64,000 bases of DNA, from contig JAWQEG010000717.1 in the NCBI GenBank assembly GCA_033782935.1, positions 186,001 through 250,000 of the forward strand, read 5' to 3'. Every line of letters starts with the position of its first letter. The stretch's first letter is position 1. The DNA is from Petrolisthes cinctipes (taxonomy: Eukaryota; Arthropoda; Malacostraca; Decapoda; Porcellanidae). Position numbers and translations under genes: made by a program. The notes beneath the pieces are model-generated. The model saw only the letters and a program-made list of their open reading frames with translations. It did no database searches and had not been told where the DNA came from. Below, piece after piece: positions 49,701 to 62,674 of this stretch.

Positions 49701-51069
49701 AAAATTCAATATTTTGGGGTCCCAGAAGCAATCTTTACATGCCTACTCATTGTTAGAGTATTTTCAAAATACAGGCCCAAAACATGCTGAAAATCGATAT
49801 TTTAGATGCCCAAAGTCAATATGTGCATGTATCTTCTGTACCCGTTTATATCTCAAATTCAGGCTCAAAACACCCGAAAATTCAATATTTTGGGGTCCCA
49901 GAAGCAATCTGTACATGCCTACACAGTGCTAGAATATTTTCAAAATATAGGCTAAAAACATGCTAAAAATCGACATTTTAGGTGCCAAAAAATAGATATC
50001 TCAAATTCAGTCCCAAAACACCCGAAAATTCGATATTTAGAGGTCCCAGAAGGTATCTGTACATGCCTACTCCGTGTTAGAGTATTTTCAAAATACAGGC
50101 CAAAAACATACTGAAAATCGATCTTTTAGGTGCCCAAAAGTCGATATGTGCATGCATCTTCTGTACTTGTTTATATCTCAAATTCTAGCCCTAAACACCC
50201 GAAAATTCGATATTTTGGGGTCCCAGAAGCGATCTGTACATGCCTATTCCGTGTTAGAGTATTTTCAAAATTCAGGCCCAAAACATGCTGAAAATCGATA
50301 TTTTTGGTGCCCAAAGTCAATATGTGCATGTATCTTCTGTACCCGTTTATATCTCAAATTCAGGCTCAAAACACCCGAAAATTCAATATTTTGGGGTCCC
50401 AGAAGCAATCTGTACATGCCTACTCAGTGCTAGAATATTTTCAAAATATAGGCTAAAAACATGCTAAAAATCGATCTTTTAGGTGCCAAAAAGTCGATAT
50501 CTCAAATTCAGTCCCAAAACACCCGAAAATTCGATATTTAGGGGTCCCAGAAGCGATCTGTACATGCCTACTCCGTGTTAGAGTATTTTCAAAATACATG
50601 CTCAAAACATACTGAAAATCGATCTTTTAGGTGCACAAAAGTCGATATGTGCATGCATCTTCAGTACCCGTTTATATCTCAAATTCATGCTCAAAACACC
50701 CGAAAATTCAATATTTTGGGGTCCCAGAAGCAATCTGTACATGCCTACTCAGTGTTAGAGTATTTTCAAAATTCAGGCCCAAAACATGCTGAAAATCGAT
50801 ATTTTTGGTGCCCAAAGTCAATATGTGCATGTATCTTCTGTACCCGTTTATATCTCAAATTCAGGCTCAAAACACCCGAAAATTCAATATTTTGGGGTCC
50901 CAGAAGCAATCTGTACATGCCTACTCAGTGCTAGAATATTTTCAAAATATAGGCTAAAAACATGCTAAAAATCGATCTTTTAGGTGCCAAAAAGTCGATA
51001 TCTCAAATTGAGTCCCAAAACACCCGAAATTTCGATATTTAGGGGTCCCAGAAGCGATCTGTTCATGCC
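46709..51069 (+). repeat. Sub-block 2 of the 9277-bp unit
   Basis: A'-B'-C (46709), A-B (47210), C/A' hybrid (47563, 177 bp), B'/C hybrid (47740), A-B-B'-C (47888, 677 bp), A-B-C (48565), A'-B'/C (49066), A-B-B'-C (49391, 677 bp), A-B-C (50068) and A'-B-C (50569). Internally 47210-48564 (1355 bp) and 48565-50067 (1503 bp) are a tandem pair. Confidence 0.87.
47563..47739 (+). repeat. C/A' hybrid monomer, 177 bp
   Basis: The left end is type C with the rare 'ttttcgaaatataggc', matching the C at 48918. From 'acatactgaaaatcgatc' on it is A' like the monomer at 49066. The parental pair C (148) plus A' (177) has become one 177-bp monomer, a loss of 148 bp. This explains the 1355- against 1503-bp difference. 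The second copy is at 56840-57016. Confidence 0.86.
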
Positions 51070-54000
51070 TACTCCGTGTTAGAGTATTTTCAAAATACAT
51101 GCTCAAAACATACTGAAAATCGATCTTTTAAGTGCACAAAAGTCGATATGTGCATGCATCTTCAGTACAAGTTTATATCTCAAATTCAGGCTCAAAAAAC
51201 CCGAAAATTCAATATTTTGGGGTCCAAGAAGCAATCTGTACATGCCTACTCAGTGTTAGAGTATTTTCAAAATACAGGCCCAAAACATGCTGAAAATCGA
51301 TATTTTAGATGCCCATGTACCTTCTGTACCCGTTTATATCTCAAATTCAGGCTCAAAACACCCGAAAATTCAATATTTTGGGGTCCCAGAAGCAATCTGT
51401 ACATGCCTACACAGTGTTAGAATATTTTCAAAAAATAGGCTAAAAACATGCTAAAAATCGACATTTTAGGTGCCAAAAAATCGATATCTCAAATTCTGGC
51501 CCTAAACACCCGAAAATTCGATATTTTGGGGTCCCAGAAGCGATTTGTACATGCCTACTCCGTGTTAGAGTATTTTCAAAATTCAGGTTTAAAACATGCT
51601 GAAAATCGATATTTTTGGTGCCCAAAGTCAATATGTGCATGTATCTTCTGTACCCGTTTATATCTCGAATTCAGGCTCAAAACACCCGAAAATTCAATAT
51701 TTTGGGGTCCCAGAAGCAATCTGTACAGTGCTAGAATATTTTCAAAATATAGGCTAAAAATATGCTAAAAATCGACATTTTAGGTGCCAAAAAATCGATA
51801 TCTCAAATTCAGTCCCAAAACACCCGAAAATTCGATATTTAGAGGTCCCAGAAGGTATCTGTACATGCCTACACTGTGTTAGAGTATTTTCAAAATACAG
51901 GCCAAAAACATACTGAAAATCGATCTTTTAGGTGCCCAAAAGTCGATATGTGCGTGCATCTTCTGTACCCGTTTATATCTCAAATTCTGGCCCTAAACAC
52001 CCGAAAATTCGATATTTTGGGGTCCCAGAAGCAATCTGTACATGCCTACTCAGTGCTAGAATATTTTCAAAATATAGGCTAAAAACATGCTAAAAATCGA
52101 TCTTTTAGGTGCCAAAAAGTCGATATCTCAAATTCAGTCCCAAAACACCCGAAAATTCGATATTTAGGGGTCCCAGAAGCGATCTGTACATGCCTACTCC
52201 GTGTTAGAGTATTTTCAAAATACATGCTCAAAACATACTGAAAATCGATCATTTAGGTGCACAAAAGTCGATATGTGCATGCATCTTCAGTACCCGTTTA
52301 TATCTCAAAATCAGGCTCAAAACACCCGAAAATTCAATATTTTGGGGTCCCAGAAGCAATCTGTACATGCCTACTCAGTGTTAGAGTATTTTCAAAATAC
52401 AGGCCCAAAACATGCTGAAAATCGATATTTTAGATGCCCAAAGTCAATATGTGCATGTATCTTCTGTACCCGTTTATATCTCAAATTCAGGCTCAAAACA
52501 CCCGAAAATTCAATATTTTGGGGTCCCAGAAGCAATCTGTACATGCCTACTTAGTGCTAGAATATTTTCAAAATATAGGCTAAAAACATGCTAAAAATCG
52601 ATTTTTTAGGTGCCAAAAAGTCGATATCTCAAATTCAGTCCCAAAACACCCGAAAATTCGATATTTAGGGGTCCCAGAAGGTATCTGTACATGCCTACTC
52701 CGTGTTAGAGTATTTTCAAAATACATGCTCAAAACATACTGAAAATCGATCTTTTAGGTGCACAAAAGTCGATATGTGCATGCATCTTCAGTACCCGTTT
52801 ATATCTCAAATTCAGGCTCAAAACACCCGAAAATTCAATATTTTGGGGTCCCAGAAGCAATCTGTACATGCCTACTCAGTGTTAGAGTATTTTCAAAATA
52901 CAGGCCCAAAACATGCTGAAAATCGATATTTTAGATGCCCAAAGTCAATATGTGCATGTATCTTCTGTACCCGTTTATATCTCAAATTCAGGCTCAAAAC
53001 ACCCGTAAATTCAATATTTTGGGGTCCCACAAGCAATCTGTACATGCCTACACAGTGCTAGAATATTTTCAAAATATAGGCTAAAAACATGCTAAAAATC
53101 GACATTTTAGGTGCCAAAAAATCGATATCTCAAATTTAGTCCCAAAACACCCGAAAATTCAATATTTAGAGGTCCCAGAAGGTATCTGTACATGCCTACT
53201 CCGTGTTAGAGTATTTTCAAAATACAGGCCAAAAACATACTGAAAATCGATCTTTTAGGTGCCCAAAAGTCGATATGTGCATGCATCTTCTGTACCCGTT
53301 TATATCTCAAATTATGGCTCAAAACACCAGAAAATTCAATATTTTGGGGTCCCAGAAGCGATCTGTACATGCCTATTCCGCGTTAGAGTATTTTCAAAAT
53401 TCAGGCCCAAAACATGCTGAAAATCGATATTTTTGGTGCCCAAAGTCAATATGTGCATGTATCTTCTGTACCCGTTTATATCTCAAGTTCAGGCTCAAAA
53501 CACCCGAAAATTCAATATTTTGGGGTCCCAGAAGCAATCTGTACATGCCTACTCAGTGCTAGAATATTTTCAAAATATAGGCTAAAAACATGCTAAAAAT
53601 CGATCTTTTAGGTGCCAAAAAGTCGATATCTCAAATTCAGTCCCAAAACACCCGAAAATTCGATATTTAGGGGTCCCAGAAGCGATCTGAACATGCCTAC
53701 TCCGTGTTAGAGTATTTTCAAAATACAGGCCCAAAACATGCTGAAAATCGATATTTTTAGATGCACAAAGTCAATATGTGCATGTATCTTCTGTACCCGT
53801 TTATATCTCAAATTCAGGCTCAAAACACCCGAAAATTCAATATTTTGGGGTACCAGAAGCAATCTGTACATGCCTACACAGTGCTAGAATATTTTCAAAA
53901 TATTGGCTAAAAACATGCTAAAAATCGATCTTTTAGGTGCCAAAAAGTCGATATCTCAAATTCAGTCCCAAAACACCCGAAAATTCGATATTTCGGGGTC

Positions 54001-57000
54001 CCAGAAGCGATCTGTACATGCCTACTCCGTGTTAAAGTATTTTCAAAATACATGCTCAAAACATACTGAAAATCGATCTTTTAAGTGCACAAAAGTCGAT
54101 ATGTGCATGCATCTTCAGCACCCGTTTATATCTCAAATTCAGGCTCAAAACACCCGAAAATTCAATATTTTGGGGTCCCAGAAGCAATCTGTACATGCCT
54201 ACTCAGTGTTAGAGTATTTTCAAAATACAGGCCCAAAACATGCTGAAAATCGATATTTTAGATGCCCATGTACCTTCTGTACCCGTTTATATCTCAAATT
54301 CAGGCTCAAAACACCCGAAAATTCAATATTTTGGGGTCCCTGAAGCAATCTGTATATGCCTACACAGTGCTAGAATATTTTCAAAATATAGGCTAAAAAC
54401 ATGCTAAAAATCGACATTTTAGGTGCCAAAAAATCGATATCTCAAATTCTGGCCCTAAACACCCGAAAATTCGATATTTTGGGGTCACAGAAGCGATTTG
54501 TACATGCCTACTCCGTGTTAGAGTATTTTCAAAATTCAGGCCCAAAACATGCTGAAAATCGATATTTTTGGTGCCCAAAGTCAATATGTGCATGTATCTT
54601 CTGTACCCGTTTATATCTCAAATTCAGGCTCAAAACACCCGAAAATTCAATATTTTGGGGTCCCAGAAGCAATCTGTACAGTGCTAGAATATTTTCAAAA
54701 TATAGGCTAAAAACATGCTAAAAATCGATCTTTTAGGTGCCAAAAAGTCGATATCTCAAATTCAGTCCCAAAACACCCGAAAATTCGATATTTAGGGGTC
54801 CCAGAAGGTATCTGTACATGCCTACTCAGTGTTAGAGTATTTTCAAAATACAGGCCCAAAACATGCTGAAAATCAATATTTTAGATGCCCAAAGTCAATA
54901 TGTGCATGTATCTTCTGTACCCGTTTATATCTCAAATTCAGGCTCAAAACACCCAAAAATTCAATATTTTGGGGTCCCACAAGCAATCTGTACATGCCTA
55001 CACAGTGCTAGAATATTTTCAAAATATAGGCTAAAAACATGCTAAAAATCGACATTTTAGGTGCCAAAAAATCGATATCTCAAATTCAGTCCCAAAACAC
55101 CCGAAAATTCGATATTTGGAGGTCCCAGAAGGTATCTGTACATGCCTATTCCGTGTTAGAGTATTTTCAAAATACAGGCCAAAAACATACTGAAAATCGA
55201 TCTTTTAGGTGCCCAAAAGTCGATATGTGCATGCATCTTCTGTACCCGTTTATATCTCAAATTCTGGCTTAAAACACCCGAAAATTCGATATTTTGGGGT
55301 CCCAGAAGCGATCTGTACATGCCTACTCCGTGTTAGAGTATTTTCAAAATTCAGGCCCAAAACATGCTGAAAATCGATATTTTTGGTGCCCAAAGTCAAT
55401 ATATGCATGTATCTTCTGTACCCGTTTATATCTCAAATTCAGGCTCAAAACACCCGAAAATTCAATATTTTGGGGTCCCAGAAGCAATCTGTACATGCCT
55501 ACACAGTGCTAGAATATTTTCAAAATATTGGCTAAAAACATGCTAAAAATCGATCTTTTAGGTGCCAAAAAGTCGATATCTCAAATTCAGTCCCAAAACA
55601 CCCGAAAATTCGATATTTAGGGGTCCCAGAAGCGATCTGTACATGCCTACTCCGTGTTAGAGTATTTTCAAAATACATGCTCAAAACATACTGAAAATCG
55701 ATCTTTTAAGTGCACAAAAGTCGATATGTGCATGCATCTTCAGTACCCGTTTATATCTCAAATTCAGGCTCAAAACACCCGAAAATTCAATATTTTGGGG
55801 TCCCAGAAGCAATCTGTACATGCCTACTCAGTGTTAGAGTATTTTCAAAATACAGGCCCAAAACATGCTGAAAATCGATATTTTAGATGCCCATGTACCT
55901 TATGTACCCGTTTATATCTCAAATTCAGGCTCAAAACACCCGAAAATTCGATATTTAGGGGTCCCAGAAGCGATCTGTACATGCCTACTCCGTGTTAGAG
56001 TATTTTCAAAATACATGCTCAAAACATACTGAAAATCGATCTTTTAGGTGCACAAAAGTCGATATGTGCATGCATCTTCAGTACCCGTTTATATATCAAA
56101 TTCAGGCTCAAAACACCCGAAAATTCAATATTTTGGGGTCCCAGAAGCAATCTGTACATGCCTACTCAGTGTTAGAGTATTTTCAAAATACAGGCCCAAA
56201 ACATGCTGAAAATCGATATTTTAGATGCCCAAAGTCAATATGTGCATGTATCTTCTGTACCCGTTTATATCTCAAATTCAGGCTCAAAACACCCGAAAAT
56301 TCAATATTTTGGGGTCCCAGAAGCAATCTGTACATGCCTACACAGTGCTAGAATATTTTCAAAATATAGGCTAAAAACATGCTAAAAATCGACATTTTAG
56401 GTGCCAAAAAATCGATATCTCAAATTCAGTCCCAAAACACCCGAAAATTCGATATTTAGAGGTCCCAGAAGGTATCTGTACATGCCTACTCCGTGTTAGA
56501 GTATTTTCAAAATACAGGCCAAAAACATACTGAAAATCGATCTTTTAGGTGCCCAAAAGTCGATATGTGCATGCATCTTCTGTACCCGTTTATATCTCAA
56601 ATTCTGGCCCTAAACACCCGAAAATCTGATATTTTGGGGTCCCAGAAGCGATCTATACATGCCTACTCCGTGTTAGAGTATTTTCAAAATTCAGGCCCAA
56701 AACATGCTGAAAATCGATATTTTTGGTGCCCAAAGTCAACATGTGCATGTATCTTCTGTACCCGTTTATATCTCAAATTCAGGCTCAAAACACCCGAAAA
56801 TTCAATATTTTGGGGACCCAGAAGCAATCTGTACATGCCTACTCAGTGCTAGAATATTTTCGAAATATAGGCTAAAAACATACTGAAAATCGATCTTTTA
56901 GGTGCACAAAAGTCGATATGTGCATGCATCTTCAGTACCCGTTTATATCTCAAATTCAGGCTCAAAACACCCGAAAATTCAATATTTTGGGGTCCCAGAA

Positions 57001-60000
57001 GCAATCTGTACATGCCTACTCAGTGTTAGAGTATTTTCAAAATACAGGCCCAAAACATGCTGAAAATCGATATTTTAGGTGCCAAAAAATCGATATCTCA
57101 AATTCAGTCACAAAACACCCGAAAATTCGATATTTAGAGGTCCCAGAAGGTATCTGTACATGCCTACTCCGTGTTAGAGTATTTTCAAAATACAGGCCAA
57201 AAACATACTGAAAATCGATGTTTTAGGTGCCCAAAAGTCGATATGTGCATGCATCTTCTGTACCCGTTTATATCTCAAATTCTGGCCCTAAACACCCGAA
57301 AATTCGATATTTTGGGGTCCCAGAAGCGATCTGTACATGCCTACTCCGTGTTAGAGTATTTTCAAAATTCAGGCCCAAAACATGCTGAAAATCGATATTT
57401 TTGGTGCCCAAAGTCAATATGTGCATGCATCTTCAGTACCCGTTTATATCTCAAATTCAGGCTCAAAACACCCGAAAATTCAATATTTTGAGGTCCCAGA
57501 AGCAATCTGTACATGCCTACTCATTGTTAGAGTATTTTCAAAATACAGGCCCAAAACATGCTGAAAATCGATATTTTAGATGCCCAAAGTCAATATGTGC
57601 ATGTATCTTCTGTACCCGTTTATATCTCAAATTCAGGCTCAAAACACCCGAAAATTCAATATTTTGGGGTCCCAGAAGCAATCTGTACATGCCTACACAG
57701 TGCTAGAATATTTTCAAAATATATGCTAAAAACATGCTAAAAATCGACATTTTAGGTGCCAAAAAATCGATATCTCAAATTCAATACCAAACCACCCGAA
57801 AATTCGATATTTAGAGGTCCCAGAAGGTATCTGTACATGCCTACTCCGTGTTAGAGTATTTTCAAAATACAGGCCAAAAACATACTGAAAATCGATCTTT
57901 TAGGTACCCAAAAGTCGATATGTGCATGCATCTTCTGTACCCGTTTATATCTCAAATTCTGGCCCTAAACACCCGAAAATCTGATATTTTAGGGTCCCAG
58001 AAGCGATCTGTACATGCCTACTCCGTGTTAGAGTATTTTCAAAATTCAGGCCCAAAACATGCTGAAAATCGATATTTTTGGTGCCCAAAGTCAATATGTG
58101 CATGTATCTTCTGTACCCGTTTATATCTCAAATTCAGGCTCAAAACACCCGAAAATTCAATATTTTGGGGACCCAGAAGCAATCTGTACATGCCTACTCA
58201 GTGCTAGAATATTTTCGAAATATAGGCTAAAAACATGCTAAAAATCGATCTTTTAGGTGCCAAAAAGTCGATATCTCAAATTCAGCCCCAAAACACCCGA
58301 AAATTCGATATTTAGGGGTCCCAGAAGCAATCTGTACATGCCTACTCCGTGTTAGAGTATTTTCAAAATACATGCTCAAAACATACTGAAAATCGATCTT
58401 TTAGGTGCACAAAAGTCGATATGTGCATGCATCTTCAGTACCCGTTTATATCTCAAATTCAGGCTCAAAACACCCGAAAATTCAATATTTTGGGGTCCCA
58501 GAAGCAATCTGTACATGCCTACTCAGTGTTAGAGTATTTTCAAAATACAGGCCCAAAACATGCTGAAAATCGATATTTTAGGTGCCAAAAAATCGATATC
58601 TCAAATTCAGTCACAAAACACCCGAAAATTCGATATTTAGAGGTCCCAGAAGGTATCTGTACATGCCTACTCCGTGTTAGAGTATTTTCAAAATACAGGC
58701 CAAAAACATACTGAAAATCGATCTTTTAGGTGCCCAAAAGTCGATATGTGCATGCATCTTCTGTACCCGTTTATATCTCAAATTCTGGCCCTAAACACCC
58801 GAAAATTCGATATTTTGGGGTCCCAGAAGCGATCTGTACATGCCTACTCCGTGTTAGAGTATTTTCAAAATTCAGGCCCAAAACATGCTGAAAATCGATA
58901 TTTTTGGTGCCCAAAGTCAATATGTGCATTCATCTTCAGTACCCGTTTATATCTCAAATTCAGGCTCAAAACACCCGAAAATTCAATATTTTGGGGTCCC
59001 AGAAGCAATCTTTACATGCCTACTCATTGTTAGAGTATTTTCAAAATACAGGCCCAAAACATGCTGAAAATCGATATTTTAGATGCCCAAAGTCAATATG
59101 TGCAAGTATCTTCTGTACCCGTTTATATCTCAAATTCAGGCTCAAAACACCCGAAAATTCAATATTTTGGGGTCCCAGAAGCAATCTGTACATGCCTACA
59201 CAGTGCTAGAATATTTTCAAAATATAGGCTAAAAACATGCTAAAAATCGACATTTTAGGTGCCAAAAAATAGATATCTCAAATTCAGTCCCAAAACACCC
59301 GAAAATTCGATATTTAGAGGTCCCAGAAGGTATCTGTACATGCCTACTCCGTGTTAGAGTATTTTCAAAATACAGGCCAAAAACATACTGAAAATCGATC
59401 TTTTAGGTGCCCAAAAGTCGATATGTGCATGCATCTTCTGTACTTGTTTATATCTCAAATTCTAGCCCTAAACACCCGAAAATTCGATATTTTGGGGTCC
59501 CAGAAGCGATCTGTACATGCCTATTCCGTGTTAGAGTATTTTCAAAATTCAGGCCCAAAACATGCTGAAAATCGATATTTTTGGTGCCCAAAGTCAATAT
59601 GTGCATGTATCTTCTGTACCCGTTTATATCTCAAATTCAGGCTCAAAACACCCGAAAATTCAATATTTTGGGGTCCCAGAAGCAATCTGTACATGCCTAC
59701 TCAGTGCTAGAATATTTTCAAAATATAGGCTAAAAACATGCTAAAAATCGATCTTTTAGGTGCCAAAAAGTCGATATCTCAAATTCAGTCCCAAAACACC
59801 CGAAAATTCGATATTTAGGGGTCCCAGAAGCGATCTGTACATGCCTACTCCGTGTTAGAGTATTTTCAAAATACATGCTCAAAACATACTGAAAATCGAT
59901 CTTTTAGGTGCACAAAAGTCGATATGTGCATGCATCTTCAGTACCCGTTTATATCTCAAATTCATGCTCAAAACACCCGAAAATTCAATATTTTGGGGTC

Positions 60001-60228
60001 CCAGAAGCAATCTGTACATGCCTACTCAGTGTTAGAGTATTTTCAAAATTCAGGCCCAAAACATGCTGAAAATCGATATTTTTGGTGCCCAAAGTCAATA
60101 TGTGCATGTATCTTCTGTACCCGTTTATATCTCAAATTCAGGCTCAAAACACCCGAAAATTCAATATTTTGGGGTCCCAGAAGCAATCTGTACATGCCTA
60201 CTCAGTGCTAGAATATTTTCAAAATATA
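50952..60228 (+). repeat. 9277-bp tandem duplication, second copy
   Basis: Monomer-for-monomer repeat of the preceding 9277 bp. The right limit is within 60229-60286, because 60287 has c where 51010 and 41733 have the private g. Monomer lengths (4916 + 4361 bp in two sub-blocks) sum to 9277 in both copies. Confidence 0.93.
51070..55985 (+). repeat. Sub-block 1 repeated
   Basis: Same monomer order as 41793-46708, shifted by 9277. Noticed differences are 't' for 'a' at 52818, 'gcctattcc' near 53374 and 'aattcgatat' near 54470. Confidence 0.9.
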
Positions 60229-60346
60229 GGCTAAAAACATGCTAAAAATCGATCTTTTAGGTGCCAAAAAGTCGATATCTCAAATTCAGTCCCAAAACAC
60301 CCGAAAATTCGATATTTAGGGGTCCCAGAAATGATCTGTACATTCC
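55986..60346 (+). repeat. Sub-block 2 repeated
   Basis: Same monomer order as 46709-51069, shifted by 9277. Differences noticed inside the copy are 'tcaataccaaacc' near 57781 and 'gtgcaagtatc' near 59105. Its last C (60199) ends beyond the duplication and has 'gaaatgatctgtacattcc'. Confidence 0.88.
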
Positions 60347-61510
60347 TACTCCGTGTTAGAGTATTTTCAAAATACATGCTCAAAACATACTGAAAATCGA
60401 TCTTTTAGGTGCACAAAAGTCGATATGTGCATGCATCTTCAGTACCCGTTTATATCTCAAATTCAGGCTCAAAACACCCGAAAATTCGATATTTAGGGGT
60501 CCCAGAAGCGATCTGTACATGCCTACTCCGTGTTAGAGTATTTTCAAAATACATGCTCAAAACATACTGAAAATCGATCTTTTAAGTGCACAAAAGTCGA
60601 TATGTGCATCCATCTTCAGTACCCGTTTATATCTCAAATTCAGGCTCAAAACACCCGAAAATTCAATATTTTGGGGTCCCAGAAGCAATCTGTACATACC
60701 TACTCAGTGTTAGAGTATTTTCAAAATACAGGCCCAAAACATGCTGAAAATCGATATTTTAGATGCCCATGTACCTTCTGTACCCGTTTATATCTCAAAT
60801 TCAGGCTCAAAACACCCGAAAATTCAATATTTTGGGGTCCCAGAAGCAATCTGTACATGCCTACACAGTGCTAGAATATTTTCAAAATATAGGCTAAAAA
60901 CATGCTAAAAATCGACATTTTAGGTGCCAAAAAATCGATATCTCAAATTCAGTCCCAAAACTCCCGAAAATTCGATATTTAGAGGTCCCAGAAGGTATCT
61001 GTACATGCCTACTCCGTGTTAGAGTATTTTCAAAATACAGGCCAAAAACATACTGAAAATCGATCTTTTAGGTGCCCAAAAGTCGATATGTGCATGCATC
61101 TTCTGTACCCGTTTATATCTCAAATTCTGGCCCTAAACACCCGAAAATTCGATATTTTGGGGTTCCAGAAGCAATCTGTACATGCCTACTCCGTGTTAGA
61201 GTATTTTCAAAATTCAGGCCCAAAACATGCTGAAAATCGATATTTTTGATGCCCAAAGTCAATATGTGTATGTATCTTCTGTACATGTTTATATCTCAAA
61301 TTCAGGCTCAAAACACCCGAAAATTCAATATTTTGGGGTCCCAGAAGCAATCTGTACATGCCTACACAGTGCTAGAATATTTTCAAAATATAGGCTAAAA
61401 ACATGCTAAAAATCGACATTTTAGGTGCCAAAAAGTCGATATCTCAAATTCAGTCCCAAAACACCCGAAAATTCGATATTTAGGGGTCCCAGAAATGATC
61501 TGTACATTCC
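60347..61510 (+). repeat. 1164-bp tandem unit, first copy
   Basis: A' (60347, right end C-like), A'-B''-C (60524) and A-B-C (61010), summing to 1164 bp. It is preceded by the rare joint 'gaaatgatctgtacattcc', which recurs near 61491. Confidence 0.87.
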
Positions 61511-62674
61511 TACTCCGTGTTAGAGTATTTTCAAAATACATGCTCAAAACATACTGAAAATCGATCTTTTAGGTGCACAAAAGTCGATATGTGCATGCAT
61601 CTTCAGTACCCGTTTATATCTTTAATTCAGGCTCAAAACACCCGAAAATTCAATATTTAGGGGTCCCAGAAGCGATCTGTACATGCCTATTCCGTGTTAG
61701 AGTATTTTCAAAATATATGCTCAAAACATACTGAAAATCGATCTTTTAAGTGCACAAAAGTCGATATGTGCATGCATCTTCAGTACCCGTTTATATCTCA
61801 AATTCAGGCTCAAAACACCCGAAAATTCAATATTTTGGGGTCCCAGAAGCAATCTGTACATGCCTACTCAGTGTTAGAGTATTTTCAAAATACAGGCCCA
61901 AAACATGCTGAAAATCGATATTTTAGATGCCCATGTACCTTCTGTACCCGTTTATATCTCAAATTCAGGCTCAAAACACCCGAAAATTCAATATTTTGGG
62001 GTCCCAGAAGCAATCTGTACATGCCTACACAGTGCTAGAATATTTTCAAAATATAGGCTAAAAACATGCTAAAAATCGACATTTTAGGTGCCAAAAAATC
62101 GATATCTCAAATTCAGTCCCAAAACACCCGAAAATTCGATATTTAGAGGTCCCAGAAGGTATCTGTACATGCCTACTCCGTGTTAGAGTATTTTCAAAAT
62201 ACAGGCCAAAAACATACTGAAAATCGATCTTTTAGGTGCCCAAAAGTCGATATGTGCATGCATCTTCTGTACCCGTTTATATCTCAAATTCTGGCCCTAA
62301 ACACCCGAAAATTCGATATTTTGGGGTCCCAGAAGCAATCTGTACATGCCTACTCCGTGTTAGAGTATTTTCAAAATTCAGGCCCAAAACATGCTGAAAA
62401 TCGATATTTTTGGTGCCCAAAGTCAATATGTGTATGTATCTTCTGTACATGTTTATATCTCAAATTCAGGCTCAAAACACCCGAAAATTCAATATTTTGG
62501 GGTCCCAGAATCAATCTGTACATGCCTACTCAGTGCTAGAATATTTTCAAAATATAGGCTAAAAACATGCTAAAAATCGATCTTTTAGGTGCCAAAAAGT
62601 CGATATCTCAAATTCAGTCCCAAAACACCCGAAAATTCGATATTTAGGGGTCCCAGAAGCAATCTGTACATGCC
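61511..62674 (+). repeat. 1164-bp tandem unit, second copy
   Basis: Same seven monomers: A' (61511), A'-B''-C (61688) and A-B-C (62174). It differs from the first copy by roughly ten substitutions, for example 'atctttaattc' near 61620, 'aaatatatgctc' near 61711 and 'cagaatcaatc' near 62506. It is therefore older than the 9277-bp event. Confidence 0.87.

Larger units (their letters stand above)
41675..50951 (+). repeat. 9277-bp tandem duplication, first copy
   Basis: The left breakpoint lies within 41675-41732, between a mismatch at 41674/50951 ('attggc' against 'ataggc') and the shared private base 'ttgagtcc' at 41733/51010. The second copy follows with no spacer. Mismatches noticed were 43541 a/52818 t, 44099 c/53376 t, 45195 a/54472 c, 48507 g/57784 a, 48509 c/57786 a and 49828 t/59105 a, with no indels. 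Confidence 0.93.
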
